A program made the position numbers and the translations under genes. From assembly GCA_019918135.1 (NCBI GenBank), contig WBZZ01004788.1, positions 1-64,000 on the forward strand: DNA of 64,000 bases. The letters run 5' to 3'. Numbering within the stretch: the stretch's first letter is position 1; every line of letters starts with the position of its first letter. Source of the DNA: Paulinella micropora. Lineage: Eukaryota; Cercozoa; Imbricatea; Euglyphida; Paulinellidae. Positions 8,832 through 18,178 of this stretch are shown piece after piece. Below the pieces are notes generated by a model, which saw only the letters and a list, made by a program, of their open reading frames with translations, ran no database searches and was not told the origin of the DNA.

Positions 8832-10277
8832 TTAGCTACAGCTACTACTCGCCGTCACACGGAAGGCCAGGACGTTGCCGTGCTCAAAGCCACTGACACA
8901 GACCTGGTCCCCGAACGCCACAAGCGTGGGCGCGCGTTCGAGCCCCGACATGGAGCACACGTACGCCCATTGGCCGGCGGGCGTGAAGGCCTGGACGCGC
9001 CAGGCGCCCGGATAATCCGCGACGAAAACCAGGCCCTGACATAACGCTAGGGCGTGGGGGTGGTGCAGAGCGCCCGCTTGCGTGCCCTGCTTCCCCCAGT
9101 GCGAGACCAGTTTGCCGTCCTGCGCGTCGAAGGCCTGGACGCGGTGGTTCCGGCTGTCGGCGACCCAGACCTTGCCGTCGGCGCACGCGAGCCCCGCGGG
9201 CGAGTTGAACTGACCCGGGGCGCTGCCCCGTGAGCCCCATTCGTAGAGCAATCGTTCGGACCCAGGCGCCGCTGGGACCGACAGCGCCCGTACTACGTGT
9301 CGCGCGCGATCGGTCACGAACAGGGTGTCACCCGCGGCCGCCGCGCCGTGCAGCGCCCACTGGCTGCACGCGCTTACAGTTGTGATAGCCTCGGGCCGCA
9401 GCCCGCCGTTTATGACGACCAAGCCGCGCGCCTCCGAGTCGGTCGCGTAGAAGCGGCCATGGCAATAAACCAACGCCACGGGCCGTAGGCGGCGCTTTTT
9501 GCTTAGGACGCGCGGCACGCCGTAGCTGGCGATTCCTGCCATTTTCAGTTCGAAGCTCCAGAGATTGCTGCCATCTTCTTCTAAGACGTAGAGCAGGCCG
9601 CTGCTGCCGACGCACAGCACAGCGGCACGGCGCACCGTCGCGTCGCGGCCGGGCTGTGGCAACACATAGGTCGAACAATGCGGCGCGACGGGGGCCGGGC
9701 TGGCCTCGACCTCTGTCGTCCGCTGCGAGCTGTTGCGCACTAACACTGGCTCGAGTCGCGGGCACCAGAGCAGTCGCGTGGCGGCCGTCGCCGGCACCGA
9801 GACGATCACGCCCGGGGGTAGTCTAACCGTGCTTGCCTCGCTAGTCTCGGTGTAGGTGACCTTGAGCTGGCGCTGCTGTTCTAGCCTTTCGATCGCGCGC
9901 TCGTGTTGGCCCAGCAACTGGTTCAGTCTAACGACCTCCTTGCTCCAGCACGCGCTGCGTGGCTCCTCGTCGTCGTCGTCGGCGGGGGGCTGGCGCAGCT
10001 TGCGCTCCAGCGCCAACAAATCCTGCTGCACCAGCCGCACATCCTCGCGCCGTTTCTGCAGTTCGTGCGCTTGTTGCGCTCTGGCGTCTTCGGCCCGCAA
10101 ACTTAAGTCGTCGGCCAGCGTGACACTTTCTAGTCGCAAAGAACCGTCGGCTTCGATGGTACCTTGCAGCAGCTTTCCTTCCAGCTCGAACGTCTGTGAG
10201 TCGGAGCGCCACGTAGCCACAGTCGTGAAAGGGCCCGTCGCCGACAGCAGTTCACCCCGCGAAGAATCAGTTGCCAT
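8832..10277 (-). CDS. NHL-repeat beta-propeller protein with coiled coil
   Basis: Start chosen at 10,277 (MATDSSRGELLSATGPFTTV), giving 481 residues. An N-terminal beta-rich part (residues 1-60) is followed by a coiled coil (about 60-140, RAQQAHELQKRREDVRLVQQ). Then comes a propeller of several blades. The clearest NHL repeats are GQFNSPAGLACADGKVWVAD with SRNHRVQAFDAQDGKL, and GALHHPHALALCQGLVFVAD. NHL propellers bind RNA or protein. In TRIM-NHL proteins they follow a RING and coiled coil. This one keeps the coiled coil and propeller but has no RING, so it could compete with a host TRIM-NHL protein (inference). Confidence 0.8.
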   Translation of the reverse strand: MATDSSRGELLSATGPFTTVATWRSDSQTFELEGKLLQGTIEADGSLRLESVTLADDLSLRAEDARAQQAHELQKRREDVRLVQQDLLALERKLRQPPADDDDEEPRSACWSKEVVRLNQLLGQHERAIERLEQQRQLKVTYTETSEASTVRLPPGVIVSVPATAATRLLWCPRLEPVLVRNSSQRTTEVEASPAPVAPHCSTYVLPQPGRDATVRRAAVLCVGSSGLLYVLEEDGSNLWSFELKMAGIASYGVPRVLSKKRRLRPVALVYCHGRFYATDSEARGLVVINGGLRPEAITTVSACSQWALHGAAAAGDTLFVTDRARHVVRALSVPAAPGSERLLYEWGSRGSAPGQFNSPAGLACADGKVWVADSRNHRVQAFDAQDGKLVSHWGKQGTQAGALHHPHALALCQGLVFVADYPGAWRVQAFTPAGQWAYVCSMSGLERAPTLVAFGDQVCVSGFEHGNVLAFRVTASSSCS

Positions 10278-10319
10278 GGGTATTAGAAAAAAAATAGTGT
10301 AGCAAACAGAAAAGACCAA

Positions 10320-10910
10320 AAAAAAACTTTTGTTGTCTTAAACCCTGGCCTCCCTCCTCCCCTTTCCCTCCTCTCCCCCTCTCCCTCTTTTCCGTGCCCC
10401 CCCCCCCTCGACCCCTTCCAACCACAGGGCGCCAGACATTTTTTAAAACACCAATCCTTGCGTTCTTTCTACATACCTTTGCGCGGGCTGCCGTCCGGCA
10501 CGCTGTAAAAATTTGCGAGCTATGGCCGAAACACGGAAGTGATATGGCTAAGAAAGGCATTGTGCCGAAATGCCCTCTGGTACTGCCCAGCTGGGCCATA
10601 TCACATAACACAGGGGGGGGGGGGGGGGGAGGGGAGAGGGAGAGGACAGGGGCAACCCCCCCCCTCCCTGTCCCCACTTCCGTTTCAAGAAGACAACAAA
10701 AAGGAGGAGGACCCCCCGCCCGCCGAACCGCAGCCCCCCCGCCTCGCGACAGACCCACCCAAGTGGGGGAGACTTTGGTGCTGCCTTCAGAACGGCTGAA
10801 TCTGGGGGCGCGGGGCTGGGCTTTGCACTGGGAGATTGGGGGGGGGGGGCGACGGGGCGGACTATTTCGAGCTAGGGTCGGACGGGGGGCCAGGACCCGT
10901 CGAGCAAGGG
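10320..10910. other. intergenic repeats and G/C tracts
   Basis: I see no convincing gene. The stretch holds purine and pyrimidine runs (10,370-10,420; 10,612-10,650) and, at 10,510-10,603, a copy of the dispersed palindrome family whose core reads GTGATATGGCTAAGAAAGGC on one side and GGGCCATATCAC on the other. Confidence 0.5.
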
Positions 10911-10914
10911 GGGA

Positions 10915-11387
10915 GCAGCCGCGCAGTACGAGCTCGCCCAACGCTACAAAGATGGCAAAGGCGTAGACAAGGACGAAGTCAAGGCAGAGTGAAACAGGAC
11001 TACGCCCAGGCCGTCGAGTGGTACCGCCGGGCGGCCGAACAAGGGGGCGCGGCCGCGCAGTCCAGTCTGGGCGTCTGTTACGCCAACGGGCAGGGAGTCA
11101 GCCAAAACCAGGACCAGACAGTTGAGTGGTTCCGCCGGGCGGCGGAGCAAGGGCACTCGGCCGCACAGTACAACCTAGGCGGCTGTTACGTCGACGGGCA
11201 AGGAGTCAGCCAAGACATGGGCCAGGCAGTCGAGTGTTATCGCCGGGCCTCCGAGCAAGGGGTCGCGGTCGCGCAGCTACAACTCGGGTTTTGCTACGCC
11301 CTCGGCAAGGGCGACGCCCAGGCCCAGCGCCAGCTGGGTTTATGCTACGAATCAGGCACGGGCGCAGATCTGGTCTACCCGAGCTAA
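10915..11387 (+). pseudogene. Sel1-repeat locus, broken
   Basis: Several Sel1-like repeats of 36 residues are visible: QAVEWYRRAAEQGGAAAQSS, LGVCYANGQGVSQNQDQT, EQGHSAAQYNLGGCYVDGQG and SEQGVAVAQLQLGFCYALGK. Sel1 repeats form helical pairs that scaffold protein complexes. There is no clean start, and the first repeat (AAQYELAQRYKDGKGVDKDE) is not in frame with the rest, so I call the locus broken. It is a relative of the intact Sel1 gene at 58,787-59,626. Confidence 0.6.
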
Positions 11388-11443
11388 AATAGCCAGGCTC
11401 GAGAACGAGACGAGACAGTTGCTCAAGACGACCCAGCACGCGT

Positions 11444-11540
11444 CGTGATATGGTCGAAACATGGAAGTGATATGGCTGGAAAAAGGGCATTGTGCCAAAA
11501 TGCCCTTTGGTACGGCCTTTTTTTACCAGATCAAAAAACA
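11444..11540. repeat. dispersed GATATGGTCGAAA palindrome
   Basis: The left side reads GTGATATGGTCGAAACATGG and GATATGGCTGGAAAAAGGGC; the right side reads GGTACGGCCTTTTTTTACCA. It is the same family as 10,510, 17,931, 18,831, 26,889, 28,205 and 29,297. It lies between the Sel1 remnant and the convergent helicase gene, so it may also serve as a transcription end. Confidence 0.55.
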
Positions 11541-11749
11541 AACTCGCAGCGCTAGCGCACAGAGTGCGAGAGGTGTAACACATTTCTTAAAAGAAAATAT
11601 ATATATACAAACCAAGTCGCAGATTCTGCGGAATTTGCTACTGACCAGATTGGTACCAAAAATTTTTGGTTTTCAATTTAATAATAATAAAAAAAACTTA
11701 TGACAATCTTCCCCGACAATGTCGCTTGGCTGACAGCCCCCTTTTTCTT

Positions 11750-14700
11750 TCAGCGTAGCTGTCTTTTACTAGCGGGCTGCTGCCTTTCCCTCTCCCCCAC
11801 ACGCTTGCAGCCACTAGCTGTGTGTTCCTCATCTGCAAGCCATTCGCTCAGTAGATAATAACTTTCAGCGATCTCGTGGACAAGCCGCAGGGCGTCTATC
11901 TTGTCTTCCTCCTCCCCGCGCCGCTCCCCCCCCTCCTCGTCCTCGTCCTCGCAATCGCCCTGCTCTTCTTCGCCCCACTCCTCGCCCCGCTCCTCGCCTT
12001 GTTCCTCGACCTCTCCCTGGCCCCTCTTCTTCCCAACTAAATTCACGCCGCTAAAAAAGGCCACGCAGTAGCAGGTGTGCAGGCCTTTTGTCTTTTTGTC
12101 CCTAAGACGCAAGGGATTACCCCCTGCAGTCTTCTGCCTTTCCAAGCTTGAGCGCAAGCACGTTTCGAAAAACTGGGCAAGCAGGCCTTGGCACGCCTGT
12201 ACAGATAACGCGAGCTGCCGGGGGGGCGGCTGCCCCCCGAGCCCCCCACTGCTCTCCCTTCCAGCCCGCGTCGGCGGGCTGGGCTCGCGTGCTAGGCGGT
12301 TCAGAGTGTTCTGTTTGATTTGCAGGCCATTCCACAGCGTATGTCCGTTGCGAAATAATAGCTCGATCTGCCGTTGATTCGCGGCCACGTTTCCCAGGGA
12401 GAAAAGTTCGCCGCCTAGCAGCCTGTACGCAGCGGGTTGGCTAGGCCCTGCCTGCCCTTCCTGCAGCTGTGAGCCTTTCAGCAACAGGTTCGCAAGAGCT
12501 TCCAGGAAGAGCACGCGACCGGCCAGGTTGCGATCCCTCTGCACGGACAAGGGGGGTGTGGTCTCTTGCAGGTCTGCCCACTGGCTTTGTGCCCATCGTA
12601 GGAAGAGATCTTCTTTTCCGCTAAAATGAACCCATGTGCCCAACAGGGCCAGTAAATTCTTGTGCCCCTCCAGCCTGCACGCAGTCTTATAATCCAGTAG
12701 GTGCCTAGCCGACGGGTGTCTCAGCAATAATTGTAGGTAGCCCACCCGGTCCAAGGCGGACCGCGCCGAATTACCGTCAAGCAAAGGGGTCCTCCCGGTT
12801 TTTACTGCCAGCGCACCCTCCGGCTCCGCCGGAGCCACCACCGCGGTCCCCCCCCTCTCCTGCAGAGCGATTTCTGCGCGCAGCTCGTCGTCGCTCATGC
12901 CCATGGCCACCTCCTCTAGCTGCTCTATGGTCGACTTCTTGGCCTCCCGTCGCTGTGCCTTGCGTTCGTCGGCTTTGTCGTTCTCCTCGTCGTGCATCTC
13001 CTCCGACACCGGCCCGGGCCAACAGTGCTGGTCGTCGGGGGCGGGGAGCGCCGTGGCCGTGAAATCGACTTTCTCCAGCTTGTCACAGCCCATGCGCCAC
13101 AGGTAATAGCAGAAGATATCCTTGGCTCTGTAAAGGGACAGGTTTTTCTCCAGGGTATTGAATGCGACCAGTATGAAATACCAGTTGCGACAAGGGATTA
13201 TGCGCCCGTTCCTGTCTATGCGCGGTTCGAACATGCGATGCAGGAACGCGTCGCCCCCGCCCTTGCCTTGGGGCTTGGCCGCTAGCGCTCGGACCTTCAG
13301 TGCGATCGAAACTTCCACGTCTGCTAGGGTCAGCGGCGCGTTGGTAGACACAAACGGCCTCTTGAAGTACACGTGCAATTCGTGCACCCTGACCCGCACG
13401 CTCATCTGCGCATAGTCACGCGCCAGGATTTGATTGTTGTCAAACATCACGTAGCACGAGTGAAAGTAAAAGTCTTTCACGCCCTTGGGTTTGCTGAATT
13501 TCACGCCAAAGGTCAGAGTACACGTAAAGCACACATAGTACAACTCCGACCACACCTTCCACAAATCGCCCTTGAAGTCTCCTGCGTGCCCCTCGCCCAG
13601 GTCTCGCCTCAGAAATTCCTGGCGGCGTTGCCCGAAATAGCAACGCATTTTCACGTTGCGCACCGCGCGCGAAATATCCTCGCTCACCCTTTCCGCCTCG
13701 GCCCGGGACCCCGCCGCCATCACCACCTTCTTGCCGCTCAGGAGATCCAGCTTTATCTTCTGCACCAGACTCGCGCGTGACTTATGCTCAAAGTACCGCC
13801 GGTTAGACTGCTTGCGAAAGCTGCTACACCTCAAATAGGTCCGGCATTCTTCCTCCCCCGGCGGCGCGCCCGCCAACCCTCTCTCTCGTCTCATCGCGTG
13901 GAGTACTTCTATCGTGCGAGGAGACAGGAACGCATCCGGCAGCACGATCCTGTCTGCTTCTCGAACTAGCATTTCCAACATCATCAGATTTTGCAGGTCC
14001 TTTTCTACGTTGAGCCCTTGCGTCGCCTGGTACAACAGGCTTTCCACTTCGTCCAGCAGCAGAACGTTGTAGGCTACGGGCTGCAGGCACTCGTTCTCTC
14101 CCTGCCCTTCCTTCCGCGTGAGGCTGTGAAGTGCCTCAAACGTCCAGATCGCTCTGTTTGCCTCTGGTGCCTTTGCGGGCTTAAACTTAAAGTCGTACTC
14201 TTGTAACGTGTGCTCCAGCGAGTGGCAAAACGTCTTACGGCTTGCCACGGCCCCCACCCTGATCTCGCGGTCCGGTCCGTTGTGCTTCTGCCACGCCTCC
14301 CGCCATTCCTCCTGCGCACGGAACATCTCGGCCGTCCAGCCCTCCGGCTTCTGCCGTGTTATGAGCGCATGCACTGCGTTCTTCAGCTGGGTCGTCTTTC
14401 CAGCGCCTAACGACTCCTGCAGCGCCAGCAGCTCGAAATTGTTGGTGAAAGCAAAGGGCACCGCCCATTCCGCCGACACGTCTTCGCGCTCCGTGACGAG
14501 CGAGGCCCAGGGATTATCAGGGCGGCTTAGCCCGTCAAATACGTCTATGTTGCCGTACCCGTCTTGCAGGCTCCCCTTGCGAGACACCCGCCCGTTGTCC
14601 AGGGCTTTCCAGGTTCCGTCTAGACACGGACAGGTCCACCAGAAATCTAGCTTGTGAACCTCGATGGTCTGCGACTCGCATTCCGTGCTCCCGCAAAGCC

Positions 14701-15247
14701 CCCGCGTTTCCCACGCGGGCCAGCGCTCCGTGGGGCTGGACCCTCGCATCTGGGTGAGGGCCTCCTGCTGCGTGGGGTTCGCCAGCACCTCTTTCAGCCT
14801 TCTCGTGCGCAGCTCATCGACTATCGCCCACAGCTCCCTCCCCCAGCCTGCCGGCTCGCTTCCTCCGTCTTTCTTGGGGTAGTAGTTCAGAAGGCGAGCC
14901 ACCCGGCGCTCAGGCCTCTCACAACCCTCCCCCCGCTCCGAGTCGCAAAGCGCACACCGCGCGCGCAGCCAGATCTCGCCGTCGTCGTCATCGATCGAAA
15001 TTTCGACCTTCGCCTCGCTCTTGTGTTGGGAGGGCGCTTGCGTCTTGTACGACAAAACGCACAGCGAGCCTGGGGCCAAGACCGCCGTGAACCGCTTGAT
15101 CGGCTCGTAGCTCTGGGGCTCTTCTAGTTGCTGAGAGCTTTCCAGAATAGGAGAAACTGGCTGTGCTACAACGCACTTCATGTGCTCGAGCACAGCGGAG
15201 ACTCTGCCGATCAGCGGCTGAACCCAACTTCGCCAATGAGCACTCAT
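11750..15247 (-). CDS. origin-binding-protein-type superfamily 2 helicase
   Basis: 1,165 residues. This matches the herpesvirus origin-binding (UL9-like) helicase family found in many large DNA viruses. Visible motifs are Walker A ESLGAGKTTQLKNAVHAL (residue about 280), the Walker B/DExx box NVLLLDEVESLL (about 400), TCTLTFGVKFSKPKGV (about 570) and the arginine-finger motif YAQMSVRVRVHELHVYFKR (about 615). The C-terminal 250 residues are acidic and low complexity (EEQGEERGEEWGEEEQGDCE). The protein should unwind DNA at replication origins or drive recombination. A dispersed double hairpin (12,220-12,283) lies inside the C-terminal coding part. A second relative is at 62,013-64,000. Confidence 0.85.
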   Translation of the reverse strand: MSAHWRSWVQPLIGRVSAVLEHMKCVVAQPVSPILESSQQLEEPQSYEPIKRFTAVLAPGSLCVLSYKTQAPSQHKSEAKVEISIDDDDGEIWLRARCALCDSERGEGCERPERRVARLLNYYPKKDGGSEPAGWGRELWAIVDELRTRRLKEVLANPTQQEALTQMRGSSPTERWPAWETRGLCGSTECESQTIEVHKLDFWWTCPCLDGTWKALDNGRVSRKGSLQDGYGNIDVFDGLSRPDNPWASLVTEREDVSAEWAVPFAFTNNFELLALQESLGAGKTTQLKNAVHALITRQKPEGWTAEMFRAQEEWREAWQKHNGPDREIRVGAVASRKTFCHSLEHTLQEYDFKFKPAKAPEANRAIWTFEALHSLTRKEGQGENECLQPVAYNVLLLDEVESLLYQATQGLNVEKDLQNLMMLEMLVREADRIVLPDAFLSPRTIEVLHAMRRERGLAGAPPGEEECRTYLRCSSFRKQSNRRYFEHKSRASLVQKIKLDLLSGKKVVMAAGSRAEAERVSEDISRAVRNVKMRCYFGQRRQEFLRRDLGEGHAGDFKGDLWKVWSELYYVCFTCTLTFGVKFSKPKGVKDFYFHSCYVMFDNNQILARDYAQMSVRVRVHELHVYFKRPFVSTNAPLTLADVEVSIALKVRALAAKPQGKGGGDAFLHRMFEPRIDRNGRIIPCRNWYFILVAFNTLEKNLSLYRAKDIFCYYLWRMGCDKLEKVDFTATALPAPDDQHCWPGPVSEEMHDEENDKADERKAQRREAKKSTIEQLEEVAMGMSDDELRAEIALQERGGTAVVAPAEPEGALAVKTGRTPLLDGNSARSALDRVGYLQLLLRHPSARHLLDYKTACRLEGHKNLLALLGTWVHFSGKEDLFLRWAQSQWADLQETTPPLSVQRDRNLAGRVLFLEALANLLLKGSQLQEGQAGPSQPAAYRLLGGELFSLGNVAANQRQIELLFRNGHTLWNGLQIKQNTLNRLAREPSPPTRAGRESSGGLGGQPPPRQLALSVQACQGLLAQFFETCLRSSLERQKTAGGNPLRLRDKKTKGLHTCYCVAFFSGVNLVGKKRGQGEVEEQGEERGEEWGEEEQGDCEDEDEEGGERRGEEEDKIDALRLVHEIAESYYLLSEWLADEEHTASGCKRVGERERQQPASKRQLR
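12220..12283. repeat. dispersed double hairpin, copy 2 (inside helicase gene)
   Basis: GGGGGGCGGCTGCCCCCC, then GAGCCCCCC, then after a short spacer CAGCCCGC-GTCG-GCGGGCTG. It has the same layout as copies at 16,511, 19,165 (reversed) and 59,930. Here it is coding (GGLGGQPPPRQLAL), so it was tolerated as an in-frame insertion. Confidence 0.65.
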
Positions 15248-15830
15248 AGGGCCTTCTTCGCTGCTCTCCTGCGCACTGATCTGTTCCTCCCCCTAAGAAC
15301 AAATAGTAATAGCATTTCATCCGGTGGACGCGCATGAGAGAAGAAGGGGGGGAGGAGGGGGGTGGTAAGACCCCCTGACGCACACTCCTTGTGCCTGATA
15401 ACTGGGGTGCGGGGTGGTGGGTCATTCAAAAATATTTGGGAGAATTATCGTTAGGCCTGGATGCACCTTTTGGCACTTGGGGGTGTGTATCTACTTCGGG
15501 GTGTATCGACCCACATAAAAAAAAACACAAAACCCCCCCACCTATGTTTCTAATAGTCGGGTGGGAGAGGGTCATCAGAAAATATCACTGGAATTCCGTT
15601 TGGCCTGAAGACACCCATTGCCATTCCGACGGGGATGGCCTATGTGCCACCCCAGACCCCATTTTACAGAGACATCCCACACACCACACCCCCACCGCCA
15701 GAAATGGACCCCCGGAAGGAAAGCAAGAACATGGCAATTATACAGACCTGCGTGGAGGTTTCGGGTGCAGTAACATGATCACCTACATACACAAATGGCG
15801 GTTTTGCAAGGCAAGCAAAAGTGCAGGATT
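15248..15830. other. intergenic region with a diverged tandem duplication
   Basis: A sequence around 15,410-15,475 (GTGGGTCATTCAAAAATATT, then TTAGGCCTGGATGCACC) is repeated with changes around 15,555-15,620 (GAGGGTCATCAGAAAATATC, then TTTGGCCTGAAGACACC). I see no gene that explains it. Confidence 0.4.
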
Positions 15831-16370
15831 TCAGCGACAAACAAGCAAGCGATACAGGCCCTCGGGTACAAACCAACAAAACACGAAATTCAGATTGCGC
15901 AGCCACTTCTTACCTTGATCATCCTGCTTGTTCTCGGCTGCAATCATTTGGTGGTTTGTATCTGAAGGCTCTTCTTGGTACGGAGAGCTTGAGTGAGCAG
16001 TCGGGACTGGGGTGGAGGGTAGGGACACACGGCAGGGCTGTGCCAGACAGAGCTTGTAGCGCGTGGCCTGGGGCAGCATGAAGCGGGCCTTGGAGACACC
16101 CTGAGCGCATTGTGCGTCCAAACAGATGATAGTCATTTTGTCTTGCCCCAAGGTCACAAGCAAGCGATTGCTAGCGTGCGGGGCCGCGATACCAGTCGCG
16201 GCGTGGCGGAAAGGGCAGATAGCAGTGTTTTTGAGCGTGTAGGCCCAAAGGAATCCTTGCGTTTTCCATACGACTTGAGGGAATTCCACGTGTGGCCCCA
16301 GGTAGGGCGCCGTGTGGGCTACCAAAATAGAGCTCATCTGTGCCTGGGTGTAGCGGTCAGCCCCCCCCAA
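15831..16370 (-). CDS. hypothetical protein, about 170 aa
   Basis: Either the ATG at 16,370 or the one at 16,337 (MSSILVAHTAPYLGPHVEF) could start it. The core FPQVVWKTQGFLWAYTLKNT with SNRLLVTLGQDKMTIICLDA and KARFMLPQATRYKLCLAQPC looks like a compact beta-rich domain. The C-terminal 50 residues are low complexity and may not be genuine. I do not recognise a family. It lies upstream of the helicase gene on the same strand and downstream of the primase. Confidence 0.45.
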   Translation of the reverse strand: MGGADRYTQAQMSSILVAHTAPYLGPHVEFPQVVWKTQGFLWAYTLKNTAICPFRHAATGIAAPHASNRLLVTLGQDKMTIICLDAQCAQGVSKARFMLPQATRYKLCLAQPCRVSLPSTPVPTAHSSSPYQEEPSDTNHQMIAAENKQDDQGKKWLRNLNFVFCWFVPEGLYRLLVCR

Positions 16371-16510
16371 AACGACGGGTGTAGCGGGAGGGGCGTCTGC
16401 CAGGGGCGCTAGGAGGATTTGGCCAGCGAGTTCGGAGCCCCACGGCAGGACGGGGGGGCAGGCTCGGGGAGCAGGCCGCCGGAGGGAACAGGCTGGCGGG
16501 GGGCAGACCG

Positions 16511-16590
16511 CGGGGGGCAGACTGCCCCCGCCGAGACCCCCCGTTCTCCCTTCCAGCCCGCACCAGCGGCGGCGCTAGCGGCTGGGCTGG
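16511..16590. repeat. dispersed double hairpin, copy 3
   Basis: GGGGGGCAGACTGCCCCC is followed by GAGACCCCCC and then CAGCCCGC with a longer, imperfect second arm ending AGCGGCTGGGCTGGG. It overlaps the stop end of the minus-strand primase gene, the same position as copy 1 relative to its gene. Confidence 0.55.
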
Positions 16591-17684
16591 GCTGGGCTGG
16601 CTCTGAAGCGCGTGGGGGCGTCGTCGTCGTGCCAGGCCGGGCCTGCGCGTGTGGCGTCGGTCTCGCCGACGCTGGCGAGAGCCACAAATTCGTCGATTTC
16701 GGCGTCGTTCATGTCTCTTGCGGAGTAAAAGGCAAAGTTTTGGGCGACAAGCTCGTTCAGGGGTTCATTGATCGGTTCGGGGTTGCCTGTGCTAGAGGTG
16801 GAGGAGGAGCTGCCGCTGGGTACACGGAGTTGGTAGCGTCCAAAGGGAAGCAAGACCCGCTGCGCGTAGACGGGTTTGTGACAGTTCTTGTTGAAGGGAC
16901 AGGGCGGGCGGCCGCGCGAGGGCTGGCGGGGGCGCGGGGGCGCCTGGAAACAGCCGGCGCAGGGCTTGCGCTCGGCCTTGTCGCAGAAGGGGTACCTGCA
17001 CATCCCACCATTTTGCTTGTAGATGGAGAGGTCGACGATGGTGGACAGGTCGAGGTCAGCGAAGGACGGGAAGAGGCGCGCGAAGTCGGCGATGGCTTCG
17101 CGCATGAGAAGACCCGCGTCGGCCCAGCCGAGCACGACCTGGGGGAAGACGAGATGGTACGACAATTTGTCGTAGCTTACCAATTTGCGCTGGCGGGGGG
17201 CGGGCGGCTGGGTGGGCTGGGTCTGCCACTTCTGGACGCGGCCGTGGCTTTGTAGGACGAGCGCAGTGCAGGCCGCCCAGGCCTGCGTGAAAGGCATGCC
17301 GGCGGCGGTCAGGCGCACAATGATCCGGCGCGCCAGCACAACAAGAAAGCGTTGTAAAAAGTTTAAGAAGCGGGCGGGCGTGAGCTGCAGGGACTGGCGC
17401 GCATCCAGGTCGACGATGAGGGCGGAGGGGTCGTGGATGACTTGGACGAGTGCAAACCTGTTGAGCCGCGATGCATACGGACTGTTCTGTAGCTCGCGCA
17501 ACAGGCCAGCCACGAGCTTCTGCTCGGCGGGGGTCAGGTGAAGGCGCCCACCGGACATGAGAGTAAAGTTTGGCGCGATCTGTTCGTCGTCACGGACGCG
17601 GCCGGCGGCTGTGTCTAGCACACGCTGGATCCGCTGGGCCAGTGCTTGGGTCTGACCCCAAGAGGCTCCCGGCGGTGTAGCCAT
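16575..17684 (-). CDS. archaeo-eukaryotic (UL52-like) DNA primase
   Basis: 369 residues. Three AEP primase motifs are in the right order and spacing: motif I ALIVDLDARQSL (DxD, residue about 90), motif II KLSYHLVFPQVVL (SxH, about 173) and motif III TIVDLSIYKQNGGMCRYPFC (residue about 217), which is very typical of the herpesvirus UL52 and NCLDV primase group. A cysteine/histidine cluster follows (CRYPFCDK, PCAGC, PCPFNKNCHK) and could bind zinc as in UL52. The protein would lay RNA primers at replication forks, probably working with a helicase such as the one at 11,750. The C-terminal tail is low complexity. Confidence 0.75.
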   Translation of the reverse strand: MATPPGASWGQTQALAQRIQRVLDTAAGRVRDDEQIAPNFTLMSGGRLHLTPAEQKLVAGLLRELQNSPYASRLNRFALVQVIHDPSALIVDLDARQSLQLTPARFLNFLQRFLVVLARRIIVRLTAAGMPFTQAWAACTALVLQSHGRVQKWQTQPTQPPAPRQRKLVSYDKLSYHLVFPQVVLGWADAGLLMREAIADFARLFPSFADLDLSTIVDLSIYKQNGGMCRYPFCDKAERKPCAGCFQAPPRPRQPSRGRPPCPFNKNCHKPVYAQRVLLPFGRYQLRVPSGSSSSTSSTGNPEPINEPLNELVAQNFAFYSARDMNDAEIDEFVALASVGETDATRAGPAWHDDDAPTRFRASPAQPSR

Positions 17685-17831
17685 GAAGGGGAGGGGGAGG
17701 GGGGGGGGGGGAGCTTCGTGTGCCTTTATTGTCGAATGGTGCCTTTATTTGAATAATGTTGCCCAGCCGGCGCGCCCCTCGCAGGGCGCGGAGAGAAGGG
17801 GAGGAGGGAGGAAAAGGGAGGGAGGAGGGAA

Positions 17832-17863
<32 letters not shown>

Positions 17864-17876
17864 GGGGGGAGGGAGA

Positions 17877-17913
<37 letters not shown>

Positions 17914-18178
17914 ACCCTTCCTGTGTGTGTGTGATACGGTCAAAACATGGAAGTGATATGGCTAATAAAGGCATTGGTGCCGAAATGTCCTTGGGTACTG
18001 CCTTTTTGACCATATCAAAAGGCCAAAAGCTAACAAGGCAAAGAAGTGTCAAACGTGGAATCCTCTGACCTGGTTTTTGTGGTGGCGGGGGGTGGGGGTG
18101 GGAGGGGGCGCTCCCCCCCCTTTTTGAGCTGAGCTGAGCTGGTTCTTAGTTTCAATTCTACATGCATCGGGCGGGCCT
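17685..18178. repeat. G homopolymer, GA microsatellite and dispersed palindrome
   Basis: 17,832-17,872 is a run of about 41 G, followed by G-rich sequence and a GA dinucleotide repeat (17,879-17,907). 17,931-18,018 is a palindrome-family copy (GATACGGTCAAAACATGG and TGCCTTTTTGACCATATCA). Its 3' flank CTAACAAGGC, then GTGTCAAACGTGGAATCC, recurs at 18,910-18,945, so the repeat unit is longer than the palindrome. No gene is seen. Confidence 0.6.

Noticed and set aside
10394-10966. 190-aa plus-strand open frame
   Set aside because: It crosses G-tracts and a dispersed palindrome, with low-complexity composition.
15391-15918. 175-aa plus-strand protein
   Set aside because: Its composition is low complexity and it spans the diverged duplication. 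No domain is recognisable.
16419-17255. 278-aa plus-strand open frame
   Set aside because: It is the shadow of the primase gene. The minus strand carries all three primase motifs.
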